Source of the DNA: Paramarasmius palmivorus
Taxonomy: Eukaryota; Basidiomycota; Agaricomycetes; Agaricales; Marasmiaceae
Direction of reading: 5' to 3'
Length of the DNA: 64,000 nt
NCBI GenBank assembly: GCA_037176845.1
Contig: JAYKXP010000006.1
Location: forward strand, 434,001 to 498,000
Shown here: one piece after another, positions 49,855-61,000 of the stretch
Layout of the letters: every line of letters begins with the position of its first letter
How positions within the stretch are numbered: position 1 is the stretch's first letter
The notes under the pieces: model-generated
Seen by the model: only the letters and a program-made list of their open reading frames with translations
Told to the model about the DNA's origin: nothing
The model's database searches: none
Position numbers and translations under genes: made by a program

Positions 49855-50994
49855 TTAGACACTGATCAGTAAACGTGTCGCCACAGAAACGACACACCAA
49901 ACACCCACCGGCCAATGCCTCGACTCGCCTATTTGCAACTCTATTCCTCTCTGCAAACACAACTCCACGAGAACATCATACTCTGGATCAGACTGAAAAG
50001 ATCGATCACAGCTGATGAGCTTGAGCTGCGGAGAAGACGACCTTATAGCGTCCGCCAATTTGACCAAGCTACCGCTATCTTTACCTCGCCGAATGAGGCT
50101 GAGGTGTTGGAGCGAACTCGGTAGCTTTGACAATGTCAAATCTCGACGTGCTGTTGACCCAGGAATGGTCACGAGTACCAGTTCTTGGAGATTATTGCAT
50201 GCCTGAATCATGGCTAACGAGCTCCGGTCCAATCGAATTAGTCGTAGAGAGTGCAGGTGGTCATAGTGGCCCCGCAAGACGAGGGGCAGGTGTATACCGA
50301 CAAACTCCCGCGTCTCGAGGACACGTAGAGAACCGACAGAATTGGCTAGGAGCCATTTTGTAATATCCGGGGAAAGCGAACGATAGATCACGAGCTCGTA
50401 CAGCTGAAGGCTGGGGATGGGGATGGGGGGAGGTAGTGCTGCGATTTCAATAGCAATAGTCAAGAAACGAATCCCGGGGAAAATAGACAGCAATTCGTAT
50501 AGCACGGGTGACTGGACACTGCATTCATTTATTCTCAAAGCACGGAGGCTTTGGAAAACTTGCCGTGGCTGAAACGAGGATGCGACCGAGAAGCCCTGGA
50601 GACTTATCTCGAGTTCGTAAAGGTTAGGTAGACTGTTCAAGAGGAGATGAAAGTCATCTACCCCACACGATGGCAAATTTGGGAACCCATTTTGACCGAC
50701 CGTTGTGTCCAAACGCAGTTCAACTGTTTTGACCGAGCTAAGTAAGCCTAAGTTAATAGCATGAGGGGTACGAATCCACCGTGCAAATGCAGGCGAGACA
50801 TTTGAGGTGATGTGGTGGAAAAGAAGTGGTTGAGCTACCGCTCTCCAGGACGAATTGACTAGCGAACACGCAGCAACGGTATGACGATCAGGGTTTCGGG
50901 TGAGAAATATGTGTTCAGGTGGCGGTTTGTCTTTGAGATAGTAGACTTCACCCAAAATGAGCGCGATGAGCTCTGAGGGTAAGTTGCTGGCCAT
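49855..50994 (-). CDS. F-box-like protein
   Basis: 379 residues in one open frame. The N terminus has an F-box-like start (ASNLPSELIALILGEVYYL, then CSLVNSSWRAVAQPLLFHHI), a form widespread in agaricomycetes. Leucine-rich segments follow (LRALRINECSVQSPVLYELL, LQELVLVTIPGS). An alternative end is visible: a GTGGGT donor after RHWP and a TTTTACAG acceptor at about 49860 would splice in frame to NEEPVVVSQFPRKRTILNFL and end at 49772. Both ends are plausible; the spliced one has branch-like CTGATC and TCTAAT. Target unknown. Confidence 0.78.
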   Translation of the reverse strand: MASNLPSELIALILGEVYYLKDKPPPEHIFLTRNPDRHTVAACSLVNSSWRAVAQPLLFHHITSNVSPAFARWIRTPHAINLGLLSSVKTVELRLDTTVGQNGFPNLPSCGVDDFHLLLNSLPNLYELEISLQGFSVASSFQPRQVFQSLRALRINECSVQSPVLYELLSIFPGIRFLTIAIEIAALPPPIPIPSLQLYELVIYRSLSPDITKWLLANSVGSLRVLETREFVGIHLPLVLRGHYDHLHSLRLIRLDRSSLAMIQACNNLQELVLVTIPGSTARRDLTLSKLPSSLQHLSLIRRGKDSGSLVKLADAIRSSSPQLKLISCDRSFQSDPEYDVLVELCLQRGIELQIGESRHWPVGVWCVVSVATRLLISV

Positions 50995-51080
50995 GATGAC
51001 GGTTGGTGAGAAAGCTGCGAAATTCCCTTTTTCGGCAAGCGTCCTTGACCAAAAAATCTTTCACGCGTCTCTCCGACACC
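50995..51080. promoter_or_regulatory. Divergent promoter, F-box-like / uL29m
   Basis: Only 86 bp separate the start codons at 50994 (minus) and 51081 (plus). No TATA box is evident. The two genes very likely share regulatory DNA. Confidence 0.45.
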
Positions 51081-52019
51081 ATGTTCGCTCTTCCTCGACG
51101 TTGTGCTCGGATACCCTCTTTATTCTCGCGAGGCTTCGCGGAAATTGTTCCCGCAGAACGTGCATCGGAAGGCCTCAAGGCTGCAGAATCTCTACCTCCT
51201 TCACCGAATGCCAACGAGACCAGCAAGGACGACAAAACACCTAAGATTATCAGCCCAGTACGACTTGGGAACCGTGTCCCCGTAAGAGAGGACCACGGGC
51301 TGTATGGTTTCTTCCGGAAGAAACAACAGGGTGAAGACGGGAAAACCTACGTGGGAGAGGCACAATACGAGACTATTGGAGGAAGTCTGTACCAGGAAAG
51401 GTCACAAAGCGGTACGTGTCCACAATGCTCTTGTTTCAATAATTATATTCACACTAGACTCAAGGTAGATCATGGAAGGCCTCTGAGCTACGACTGAAGA
51501 GTTTTCAAGACCTACACACACTTTGGTATGTCCTCTTGCGAGAGCGAAACCTACTTGCCACGCAAAAGGAGGAGGTCAGACGGATAGGCGCAATCCCAAT
51601 GTTGACTTCATTTCGGTACAAGACAATGCAGGTGCGCTATACTTCAGGACGGTCGTGCTCACCGACTAATTGATATGTAGGTTCACAAATCAATGGCTCG
51701 TATTAAATATGTGATGAACGAGCGACGACTAGCCTACGAAGGTGCTATCGAACTTGCCGAGCAAGAGAAGCAAGATCATCTCGACGAGGTGGTTCTTCAA
51801 CACCAGGTTGCAGAATATAAGAAAGATAGAAGAAGGCTTGCGTTGAGGGCAGCGAGGGAGGCTAGGGAAGCCAAAGAAAAGAGGAAAGCGGCTAGAGAGG
51901 CAGCGAGGGCAGCAGCGGCAGATTCGCCACCAAAAGCAGAGAGCGATGCATCAGCACCTTCACAAGCTGCTGCACCAGAAGTCGCGTCCCACACGGTCAC
52001 TGAGAACAAGTCAACTTAG
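51081..52019 (+). CDS. MRPL4: Mitochondrial large-subunit ribosomal protein uL29m (MRP-L47 family)
   Basis: The N terminus [20 protein letters not shown] is a mitochondrial presequence. The core MRP-L47 motif is split by introns: [71 protein letters not shown]. The C terminus is a long Arg/Ala-rich helix ([20 protein letters not shown]) and a Ser/Ala/Pro tail, longer than the domain needs. Three introns were read (donors near 51411, 51525 and 51629). Stop TAG 52017. The symbol follows the yeast name and is tentative. Confidence 0.88.
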
Positions 52020-52104
52020 ACGTATATGATACATATCCTGTTATACATTTCGCATAATGGTCCTTGAATAGCGCAGCAGAGTCCCGTCCATGTCGCCGTG
52101 AACG

Positions 52105-52479
52105 CTAAGAAAGTTTTCTTGTGGAGTTGGAGGTCTCTAAAACACGCTTCCTGCTACGGTCCCACTCCCTCATTTCTTCCGACACCCAACAATCCTTCAC
52201 CGAAGGTAATTCATACATCTCCAGCTGTCTTTTTCCTTTTCTGAGCAGATGTTCAATAGTACTGACGTCTCGCGGCGAGATACTTGACGCATTTGTTCGG
52301 AATGTGTATCGGACAAACAAGGAGAACTTGGGTCTGCTTGCTGCAGGTTTGGTGTTAACCATACGAAGCGCTCTATCGGAGAATCAGTATTGTAACCATA
52401 TGCTGGTAGTAAAAAACGGTAGTAACCTTCTGTACAGACTGAGAACCTCTTTCTGTAAGCCAGACCTTCTGAGCGACAT
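52105..52479 (-). CDS. SDHAF1: Succinate dehydrogenase assembly factor 1 (LYR protein)
   Basis: This small LYR-motif protein of the mitochondrial matrix helps insert iron-sulfur clusters into the Sdh2 subunit. Exon 1 (52427-52479) and exon 2 (52105-52372) join exactly to 321 nt, 106 residues. The protein starts MSLRRSGLQKEVLSLYRRAL and then RMVNTKP. The LYR triplet lies across the exon border, so neither exon alone shows it. YTFRTNASSISPRDVSTIEHLLRKGKRQLEMY is the typical Arg-rich core. The tail after WVSEEMREWDRSRKR is lineage-specific. It is 85 bp from the convergent uL29m stop. Confidence 0.88.
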
Positions 52480-52947
52480 GATGAACCTTGCGGTGGTGGT
52501 TCGGAACGAAGTTCCGATTGCACGGAAAGGTTCGTGATGGACCCCGACCAATATGCTTTGGGCAGTACTAAGTACTAGACTGGCCACCTTTGCATGTGCT
52601 TTGCCCAATACATTCTATGGTACCTATTTACATCGCATATAGCCATTACGCCAAACTCTGACTAGATCTACGCCTATCCACCATTGAGGGGAATCATATG
52701 GAATAGGCCGAACCCCTCAATCTACCTCTAAGCCATCCGGGATCGTCGGGTAACTTCCATTCGTCGAGCTTTATGAATCTCCCGGTCGTGACCTTATGAC
52801 GAGACTAATGTAGGTCTCTAGGTCCGAAAAGCGACGTTATCCGGAAACAAGTGCGCTAGAAGTAAAGCACTTGCGATGGTGAAATCGATAAACTAAAGTT
52901 TCCTCAGTCTTTGAGCCTATTGGAACGCACGAATGCTCACCAGCAGA
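52480..52947. other. Intergenic region SDHAF1 / PSF1
   Basis: 468 bp holding the SDHAF1 promoter and the PSF1 3' end. No gene seen. Confidence 0.45.
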
Positions 52948-53553
52948 CTATGAAACCTCTTCCAAGTATCCCTGGACTATTAAATGCTCGATATCGGCGC
53001 GTCTAACCATGAACCGCTGGCCCTTCTGGAAGTCGATGCTTCCTAGTTCCGTTTGAATGACTCCACAATCCTTTACAACATGAACGAGAACGTGAAGGTC
53101 CTTTGGAGGATTGGTGATGCTAGCTGTGATGTCGAGTTCATGTGAGAACTCTGAACGAAACTCCATGACAGAGTTATTGTATTGTCGCAGGTAGTCCACT
53201 TCGTGAGGCGAAAGTTTACTCCTGATGTCCTGGGTCGAAAGGATGTGTGGAAGTGCACCACCAACGGACCAGTACATGTCTCGTAGTCGATCAACGCGAT
53301 GAGCGTGATATGCTAAAAGACAGCGTTTGTTCCTGGATATCGCGGTTTGAATGATGAGGAGTGCCGGAGGTGGATTTTCATCGGGAGCGGACAGGGCTAG
53401 AGCATCAGCAGCCTTTTCGAGCTCGCGCTGCTCTCTGATGAGGGACCTGACGAGAGAATCATTGTATTTGAGAAGAGTATCTGTCTGTGTCGATCTACGT
53501 GATTCCATGACGAGCTGGGTGGCAAGGTCACCCAGTTGACGCGTCTCTGACAT
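52948..53553 (-). CDS. PSF1: GINS complex subunit Psf1
   Basis: Psf1 is part of the GINS tetramer of the replicative CMG helicase. An uninterrupted 201-residue protein starts with MSETRQLGDLATQLVMESRR at 53553; the frame continues upstream but that part is unconserved. The A-domain is helical (YNDSLVRSLIREQRELEKAA, SRNKRCLLAYHAHRVDRLRD, LSPHEVDYLRQYNNSVMEFR). The C-terminal B-domain reads PPKDLHVLVHVVKDCGVI, GSIDFQKGQRFMVRRADIEHLI. Length and order match the family. Confidence 0.93.
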   Translation of the reverse strand: MSETRQLGDLATQLVMESRRSTQTDTLLKYNDSLVRSLIREQRELEKAADALALSAPDENPPPALLIIQTAISRNKRCLLAYHAHRVDRLRDMYWSVGGALPHILSTQDIRSKLSPHEVDYLRQYNNSVMEFRSEFSHELDITASITNPPKDLHVLVHVVKDCGVIQTELGSIDFQKGQRFMVRRADIEHLIVQGYLEEVS

Positions 53554-53608
53554 GATGGCAAGGAGCAAGTTGAAAAACGTGACTGTGACGTTGTTCAACC
53601 TTTCAACA
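53554..53608. promoter_or_regulatory. 55-bp divergent start-codon gap, PSF1 / NDUFAF6
   Basis: The start codons at 53553 (minus) and 53609 (plus) are only 55 bp apart, so the core promoters and 5' leaders must overlap or lie inside the neighbouring coding sequence. A GTGACTGTGACG repeat is present at 53579-53590. Confidence 0.5.
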
Positions 53609-54767
53609 ATGCTTCCACGACGGCAGGCAACAAATTTCCTTCGAACAGCTGCCTACACGCGACGATACTCTGCAGCAAGTGGACAGGCGAATCCGGCTCA
53701 ATATTGCAGGGAATTGGTTCAAAAACACGACTATGAGTCTTTCCTCATTTCCCATTTTTTTCCAAAGGAACTCCAAGGTGGGTACTTTGCACTGAAAGCT
53801 TTCTCTGTGCGTAACTTTACTCTTTTTATCCTAGCATAGAAGCTAAGTTCTGTAGGTAGAGCTAGCCATGGTTCAGGATAATGTTTCAAATTCCACGCTC
53901 GGCGCGATGAGGATGCAGTTCTGGAGGGATGCTGTAAAAGCTATTTCGGAAGTGCGCCCATGCAGAATCACCGTGCCGTTCAACATGCTAATTCTTGAAC
54001 CCAGGACAAACCGCCGAGACACCCCATTGCTATGGCGTTATATGATACATCACAGGTTGCCAATCTTCCGCCTTACCACCTCAAACGAATGATTGATGCA
54101 AGGGTACCGAACTCTGCGATTTGACTTTTCTCGCAAATGCTTACCGCATCTACAGGACGCAGAATTGCAAGTCCCGGTTCACTTGACCACCGACTCTCTC
54201 ACATCGCATGCCGAATCTACTTCATCAACCATGCTGTATGCACTTTTGTCTATGATGTCCCTTCACTCGGAAGCACTCTCTCACGCCGCATCCCATGTTG
54301 GCGTAGCACAGACCATTACCACGCTCCTCCGCGCACTACCTTTCCACGCTCGGCATGGTCGTATGGTAATACCAGCCGACATTACATCTAAGCACGGAGT
54401 AGTCCAGGAAGAGGTTTTCAGGAATGGAGGACAGGCCAAAGGTCTTGATGATGCGGTATTCGAATTTGCAACGCTAGCGAATGATCATCTCATCACCGCC
54501 CGAAGTATGTTCAAGGAAGAGGGGCTGGAAGGTAAAGTGCCACAACCAGCAATGGCGGTATTTCTGGCAGGGGTGAGTGCCCAGAGCTTAATTTCGATCT
54601 AGTCGGGGTCGCGCTGATACCTCGGGACCTTTCTCTAGGTACCGGCGTCAGGGATTCTCAAAAGATTGGAAGAGCTTAACTTTGACGTTTTTCACCCTAA
54701 ATTGCAGCTTCGAGAGTGGAAGCTGCCCTGGAAGATCTGGAAGAGCTACTATACTCGCATGTTTTGA
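53609..54767 (+). CDS. NDUFAF6: Complex I assembly factor NDUFAF6-like (squalene/phytoene synthase fold)
   Basis: The N terminus MLPRRQATNFLRTAAYTRRY is a mitochondrial presequence. Then come YCRELVQKHDYESFLISHFF, LKAFSVELAMVQDNVSNSTL and MRMQFWRDAVKAI. PPRHPIAMALYDTSQVANLP and LKRMIDARDAELQ are joined over two introns. STMLYALLSMM, HVGVAQTITTLLRALPFH and GRMVIPADI give the trans-isoprenyl-synthase-like fold. The usual DxxxD metal motifs of true squalene synthases are not intact, which fits the assembly-factor branch. It ends PWKIWKSYYTRMF, TGA 54765-54767. Short introns near 53805, 53951, 54107 and 54570. Confidence 0.85.
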
Positions 54768-55045
54768 TGTGAATACATGTAGTGATACCTAGAATGCAGA
54801 TATGCAACTGACAGATCTGGTGGCATCCATCTAATCGTGGCATTACGTCGAAAAGGGTGTAAAACTCTGTTTGCCTTATTTATTAGTGTCTCAGCATGAA
54901 AGTCCGATCCGGGGTTAAAGGATTTACTCCCTTTCCACTTGACCACCATCTTGTCCCTGCATTGCAATTTTTCTTCCGACAGCTGGGCCTTATTCCAGCA
55001 GCATCCGGCTCTGTATTCCACTTCCTGGTTACTTATTTTCTGAGC

Positions 55046-58000
55046 ATGGAACAGCTATGTGGTGCGTCGGATATTCTGGTCCCTTCAGTGTCGACTGCTA
55101 ATACCTCCCGGTGACCCTATTAGATGAAGTGCTTCAATTGATATTCTACGAACTTCAAGACCCATCCTCTTTTATTCTCATTTCCAAACGATTCTATGAA
55201 TTCTCTCAAGACCCTTACCTTCGGGCACACTATTTCCTTTCCCGTTATGGACCAGTCGAAGCAATGTTTCATGCCCTTGGTCGTGGCAGAGTGCTGAGCG
55301 AGAGGACGCTTGACGTGCGTAATCTGTTGCCATACGTTTCCAGGAAGGAGAAGCTCATGTTAACACCCTCTACACGCTGTTTTGATTGCCACCGACAGAT
55401 CTTGATCTCAAGCGGCGCACACTTCTCTCGATACCTCATACAGGTGGCGATGCATCACTACTTTCACACCCAGACCCATTTCATCAAGACTCAATGGGTC
55501 AAAAGTGTTCCACTACCAGTCTTCCTACATTTCATGAAAATCGCGTCAAACCGCTACGAGGACATACCTCGCGGCAAGGTACCGTACTCCTCTCCGACAC
55601 GTCGTAGAACATACACTCAAACATACGTAGGGTCAAGATGACGGCTCTATATTCGCCATGTTTCTGAACGAAAGCAGGTATCCTTCAAGTCAGAAACGTG
55701 TGTCGTGGGAGACCATTCGAGATATCATAGAGAAATACCATGTATGTATGCATCACTATTCTCTTCAAACCATCACTCACGAGGTATTCATTGCAGTTCT
55801 TTCCATTCAGCGTCAAAGTGATTCATTTCCCATCTACAATTTCAGTTCATTCCTCACCCTTCGATCCTTAGGACCCAATAATGGCACACTTTCCGTTAGC
55901 ATTGGCCATTGAACCCCGTCTACTTCCATACGCGGTCGCCAATGGGTTTTACATGGATAGGAAGGTATGCAACGATCTCCTCCTGGAATGAACGGCTAGG
56001 GACCTTGTGACAGTATCGGGACTTCGTATTTCGCAAGATGTTCGAAAATGCTTCCGCCAGTGATCGAAAAGCCGAAGATATCGTTCAAAATGTTATAGAG
56101 TTATGCCGGCTAGACTCGACGTGAGTCGACTTTCGCTCGTTGTATGCACGTTGACTGAAACTAGTCTCATAGCATGTTCCTCTCGCGTACAGTTGCAGCG
56201 GAAGTTTGTGTAGAAGCCCGCGCGAACGAGGTCGGTTTCAGCGCATTAAAGCGGCTGAATGCAGGCGGTCACCTTTTGTTTGATCTCCCGTGCGTACCAA
56301 TATCTACTGCGGTCTTGTCGATAAGGCTAATCTCTTTCCAGGACACTAGTCGCAGATCTCCTCAAGGTATGTCAAGCTTAGTGGAAACAGATCAGCCTTA
56401 CTGAAATCTTTCATAGCTCTTTCTCAAAACCCGCTCGGTTATTACCACAAACATGCAGAACGTCATTCGCTATCTCTACTCTGAATTCCCTTCTTCCGAT
56501 CCCAGCGTCCGTCTCGTCGTACTTCTCACCATCTTTTTTCCCGCCGACTCCTGGAATGTACCCGTTGCCACAATCAAGGCGCGGCTCGAAGAACTTGATT
56601 TCGGCCCGGTAACGAGACAAGATTTATACAATCTGCTCATGCATCCATTCACGGATAGATGCGAAAGCGTGTTGAGCTACATGCTCAAAGAGATGGAGTC
56701 GGATCATGGGAAGACGGGATTGAGTGAGAAAGAGATCGAGCAAGTCGCCAATGACGTTGCTCTGAGATTAATTGAAGTTGACTGCAAGGTGTGTGGAACC
56801 CCTGCCGTTGATAGACGGGAAATTCACGTTTATGCATCGCCACAGGGGAAAATGCTCAGGAAGCTCCGGGAAAGTTACCCAAGCGTGCACAAGACGATTT
56901 CCCGGGCAACCCTAGACAATCATCAAATTAACCTCGACGATTTGCCTCAACCTGACGATGTCGAACAATGCTCGCGTTTTAGGACGAAACTTTGCCGCGA
57001 TAACCACTTCGGGCCTACAGACTTTATCTATCTTTGGGATGGCAATACCACTGCTCAAGAGAGTTCGTCAAGGCAATGCGGAAACAATGAGTCCGAGGTT
57101 GAGAATAAAAGCCACACGGGGAGCGACGGGGACGGCGCGGAAACCCGAGAGCTTGTGCGTTTCATGTACCATTGGTTTCCTCTGATGTAAAGCTCACTTT
57201 ATGGTTAGGGTGAGATTGGCCAGGAGTCATTAACCGCGATGATACGTAACGATGAGCTCTCATCGCCCGTACGAAATCGACGAAGGATATCATACTTTTC
57301 ATCGTACACCGACCTCTTTTCCCATCTGCCCCTTGGTAATATTTCGTCTGCACGTCAACTTGGGCTCGTACTTACGGTACCTACAGACTTTGTACAGGTT
57401 GGTCGCTGGGTGAAGGGAGATTATGGGTCAAAGAATAGGGTCACGGCTATTTTCATGACCCACGCAATTTTGAATGACAATCTCTCCGTGAGTACTCTAC
57501 TATCGGATAGCCCGCTAAACTAACACCTTTGCAGACACTGAGGGATCTCCTCATGGAATCCCATTCCTCTCCCGTGCCCATCACGTTCAAACATTTTCAA
57601 ATGCTGGCACGTCTGGGCAGGTCGATAGTGAGTCGTCCGACCCGCGTGATTCTTTCCTCATAATGACTTTATATCTCCTACATAGAACTATCATATCGTT
57701 GCTTACCTCCTTGGATGTCCGGAGTTTTACTTCACGGAAGAGGAGTACATATCCCAATACAGCCCAACGAAGCGGACGGATGGCTCTAACGGCAAAAAAG
57801 TAAAGAGTCACTCAAGCATCACGCTACCACAAGTATCTGTTCTCATAGAGCAGACGCCGACATTCTCAAAGGGACGTAAGCGACCTCGCAGAAGTGCTGC
57901 CAACACCGTTCAATCGTATGCCATACCTGACGACGATGAGGACGAAATGAACATTGTACAAGCTGTTGAAGATGTCAAACCGTTGGATGTGAAGCAAAGG

Positions 58001-58410
58001 AAGGAAGCGGCTAATCTGCAGACATGGATCAAACACCTGGGAGATTTGCTCAAGACCGAGCAGGCAAGGGTAAGTGGAGCTCAAACGTTGTTCGTTGCTT
58101 TGACTTCTCAAGCTGATTTGCTATAGCTACGACAAAGGAAGAGGCAGTGGGAGGAGCAAAACCCTGGGACCTCTGTCTCTGACAAGGTGAGTAACAAAAT
58201 CATACTCCAAGCCATGAGACCCGCTGATTGTGTCAAATCAAGAACCTATTTGTCAAGTCTCTCTCCGCCCACCTACGACTACTTCGAAAACATAACAGGG
58301 AAAAGTACGGTCATCTTCCGAAGGAGACCGAATTCACTCCTGAAGAGTACGACGACGACGGAGAGTACATTTATCGTGCTACACGGTCCGCCAAGAAAGC
58401 AAGAACTTAA
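55046..58410 (+). CDS. Large protein of unknown function with F-box-like N terminus
   Basis: I do not recognise the family. A tiny first exon (MEQLC) joins DEVLQLIFYELQDPSSFILI, an F-box-like opening with SKRFYEFSQDPYLRAHYFL. The next parts are helical, e.g. PRLLPYAVANGFYMDRKYRD, EDIVQNVIELCRLDST, and VIRYLYSEFPSSDPSVRLVV to LTIFFPADSWNVPVATI. A low-complexity acidic part follows (SRQCGNNESEVENKSHTGSD), then ARQLGLVLTVPTDFVQVGRW and INYHIVAYLLGCPEFYFTEE. The C terminus has a basic stretch (KGRKRPRRSAANTVQ) that may be a nuclear signal, and a charged helix. About a dozen introns. One gene is more likely than two because every junction found stays in frame, but a split near 56.4 kb cannot be excluded. 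Probably around 850 residues. Confidence 0.6.
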
Positions 58411-58663
58411 CGCTCAGATACGCTTTAATTTCTTTATTGCATGACATTTTCGGTATAATGGTTTTATTCTGTTTCGCATTCTATCCTTGGTCTCATCTGT
58501 GCATTAACCGCATTACTCTTATTCTTACTGCATTCATTATTAATTGCTCGCCACTTTATGGTGCTTGAACAGCTTAATTTCGGACATATACATACTACCA
58601 CTACCGTACAGCTTGTATCCAATATGTAGAACTACCTGTGGACTATAATGTGAATAACGTTTA

Positions 58664-61000
58664 TCAGATAACGTATCGGTAATGAACATCTCGGTCTCCT
58701 AGGATCCATCTCTGCTTCTCGTCGAGGGATGCATGCTCCCCAAAGGACTTGTCGGCAAGTAGACGTTCCCGTCTTCTATTCTCCCGAGACATCCAGTACC
58801 AGAGGTACGCAGATACAACAGCTGCGAACAGCAAATAGCCTATTGAAATGATATGAGGCTTGCGATAGTGGTTTCCGGAGAATTCGGGTCGGTAGATGAG
58901 GACACTGCCGTACGTGTCAATAAACCTTCGGTGAAAACTGGGGGCTGTAGCACTCACCCAGCGATAGCGCCAATGTCTCCTATAGTAATTTGCATAGCTA
59001 CGGCGATTGCACGTTTCGTCTGTCCCGAAACGTTCTCACCCGGCCAACTGATAGCCACACATCAGAGATTGGAGGAATGCCACACAGCCTAGGTCGACCT
59101 ACCTAAGAAGCAAAGCGTTCCCCGTGTATACACCAGCAGCAGCGAAATGCACTCCGACATACTGAGCGCCAGCTGTGACAGATGGTCCATGTGAGATCCA
59201 GCGATACAAAAGATGGTGAAAACATACGTGTTTTGGCAGCAAGCAGAATGATATATCCTGTAGGGTACTGTATAAGCCAGTCGGCGGAAGGCAGGATGAG
59301 GATAATCCTTACCAACGATAGCAACGAAAGCAGAGATTATGATAATGACTGCACGCTTGTTGTGCTTGACAGAAGCCCAGGTAGCCGTTGCGATTGATAG
59401 AACAGCTAATGTGTTTGGTGGTACAGTCATCAACTGAGCCTGCCAACTCTTGAACCCTAACCCGGCGATGATAGTTGGCTATGGAGGGGATGACTTGAGA
59501 GCGAATCGACTACTTGAATCTGAAGAAACGAACCATGAAGAGACTCAGCGAGTAGAGTACAAATGCAAAACCATGGAATAAGAACGCATATCCCCAGACA
59601 AGGTGGTCTTTTACAGCTTGTCTGACAAAGAGCCAATCGAACTCTTCTTTGTTAGCTGCATCCGAATCTTCCCTTAGTCTCGCCAGAAGCCTCTCCCGTT
59701 CAGGCTCGGTCAACTAGATGACGATCAGTGAACTACACAGTGAATCAAATGAGAAAAGCTCACGAATTTTGCCTTGTGAGACCACGTGGGAACCAGGAAG
59801 TACGCAGAGAACGCGACCAACACAGTAAGCAAGCCTTCTAAGATGAAAATCCTAAAATTTCAACCAGTGAGATATAGCCGGCACACAACTATGGATCGAT
59901 CCCACCATTCCCAGCCCCTCTTTCCGCCAATCCCCTCCATTTTTCCGATAGCGAAAGCCAGTATACCTATACTAAGGTGAGTGCCTTGACTCTGGGGTTA
60001 CGAATATAAATCAATGCTGACCACCAAAAGCTCCGGCTAATGCAGCACCTCCAAAGAATATAGCCACCCGCGCGCTCCGTTCACGCCTGTGAAAATCGAC
60101 TAAGGATCAATTGCACGAACAAGAATCATCACACTTACCGACGATAGTACACCGAAAACACATAGATCACTCCTGGAAACAGACCTGCCTCTGTCACACC
60201 CAATACTGTTCAAATCACTGATGAGAACGTTGCTAACCGAGGTTGTGATAGACGTACAGAATCGAATTCCCAGTAGCCCGGCTTGATTTGTGACTAGACC
60301 CTGACACACACTGACTATGCCCCATAGTAACGTCAAGGTTGGTAACCAGACTTGAGGATTAAACCGCTTCAAACTGAGTAGATTATGAGCATATGAAGTG
60401 GACAGCGTCAGTCAGTACTTGCATGATCTTTTACAAAGCGAGATTAGTATGTGTCAGAGAGGAGGTCGACAGGCACTTACGTTGGCTGGAACCTCAAAGA
60501 TGACATATGCCACGAAGTAGAGGGCAAGGGATGTGTTGTATGCAGGCGGAGACAAGTTCAAATCCTACGTATACATTAGTTGACATCACCATTTACACGT
60601 AGAGGGTACGTACATCCGCGAGCCCAATGATCCTGAAGCAGTTGAAGAATGAGTTTCATTGGGCATCATATCAAGCAAACGACGCGCACCTAGCATTCCC
60701 AATGTTGGTCCTTGCGCACAACGTCAGTGTTTACGTGACGGAGAAAAGCTGGTTCATCCAAACCTATCCAGAAAACTCAGTAGATAGAGCAACGTCAAGA
60801 TGGGCAACAGCCTACGTCAAGCATGTCAGTATAGAGCAGGGCGAAAAGTCCATAAATACTCACCTCAAGTCTACTTTACGTAGGAGTTTGCGATCTTGAG
60901 TTGCGTCATCCGCATAGTTTTGAGTTGACTGCTGGGGTAGATGCTTCTCGGAAGTCTCCTTGGATTCGACAGAAGGGGTCTCCTTCTCCAAGTGCGACAT
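58664..61000 (-). CDS. MFS anion transporter, ACS family (Dal5/Tna1-like)
   Basis: This is a plasma-membrane symporter of the anion:cation symporter family, which carries allantoate, nicotinate, pantothenate and similar acids. The hydrophilic N terminus starts MSHLEKETPSVESKETSEKH. Then LLRKVDLRLLPILTLLYLLS and FLDRTNIGNA give TM1 and the family signature. WLPTLTLLWGIVSVCQGLVT, GVIYVFSVYYRRRERSARVA, EWIFILEGLLTVLVAFSAYF and ITIGDIGAIAGVLIYRPEFS mark later segments. The C terminus is NRRRERLLADKSFG followed by a soluble tail ending DVHYRYVI. About ten introns. The substrate cannot be called. It is divergent from the V-ATPase gene. Confidence 0.88.

Noticed and set aside
50957..51244. Plus-strand frame starting before uL29m
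   Set aside because: It is out of frame with the conserved uL29m protein and overlaps the F-box start on the other strand.
52121..52537. 138-codon plus-strand frame
   Set aside because: It is antisense to the SDHAF1 exons, which form an exact LYR protein.
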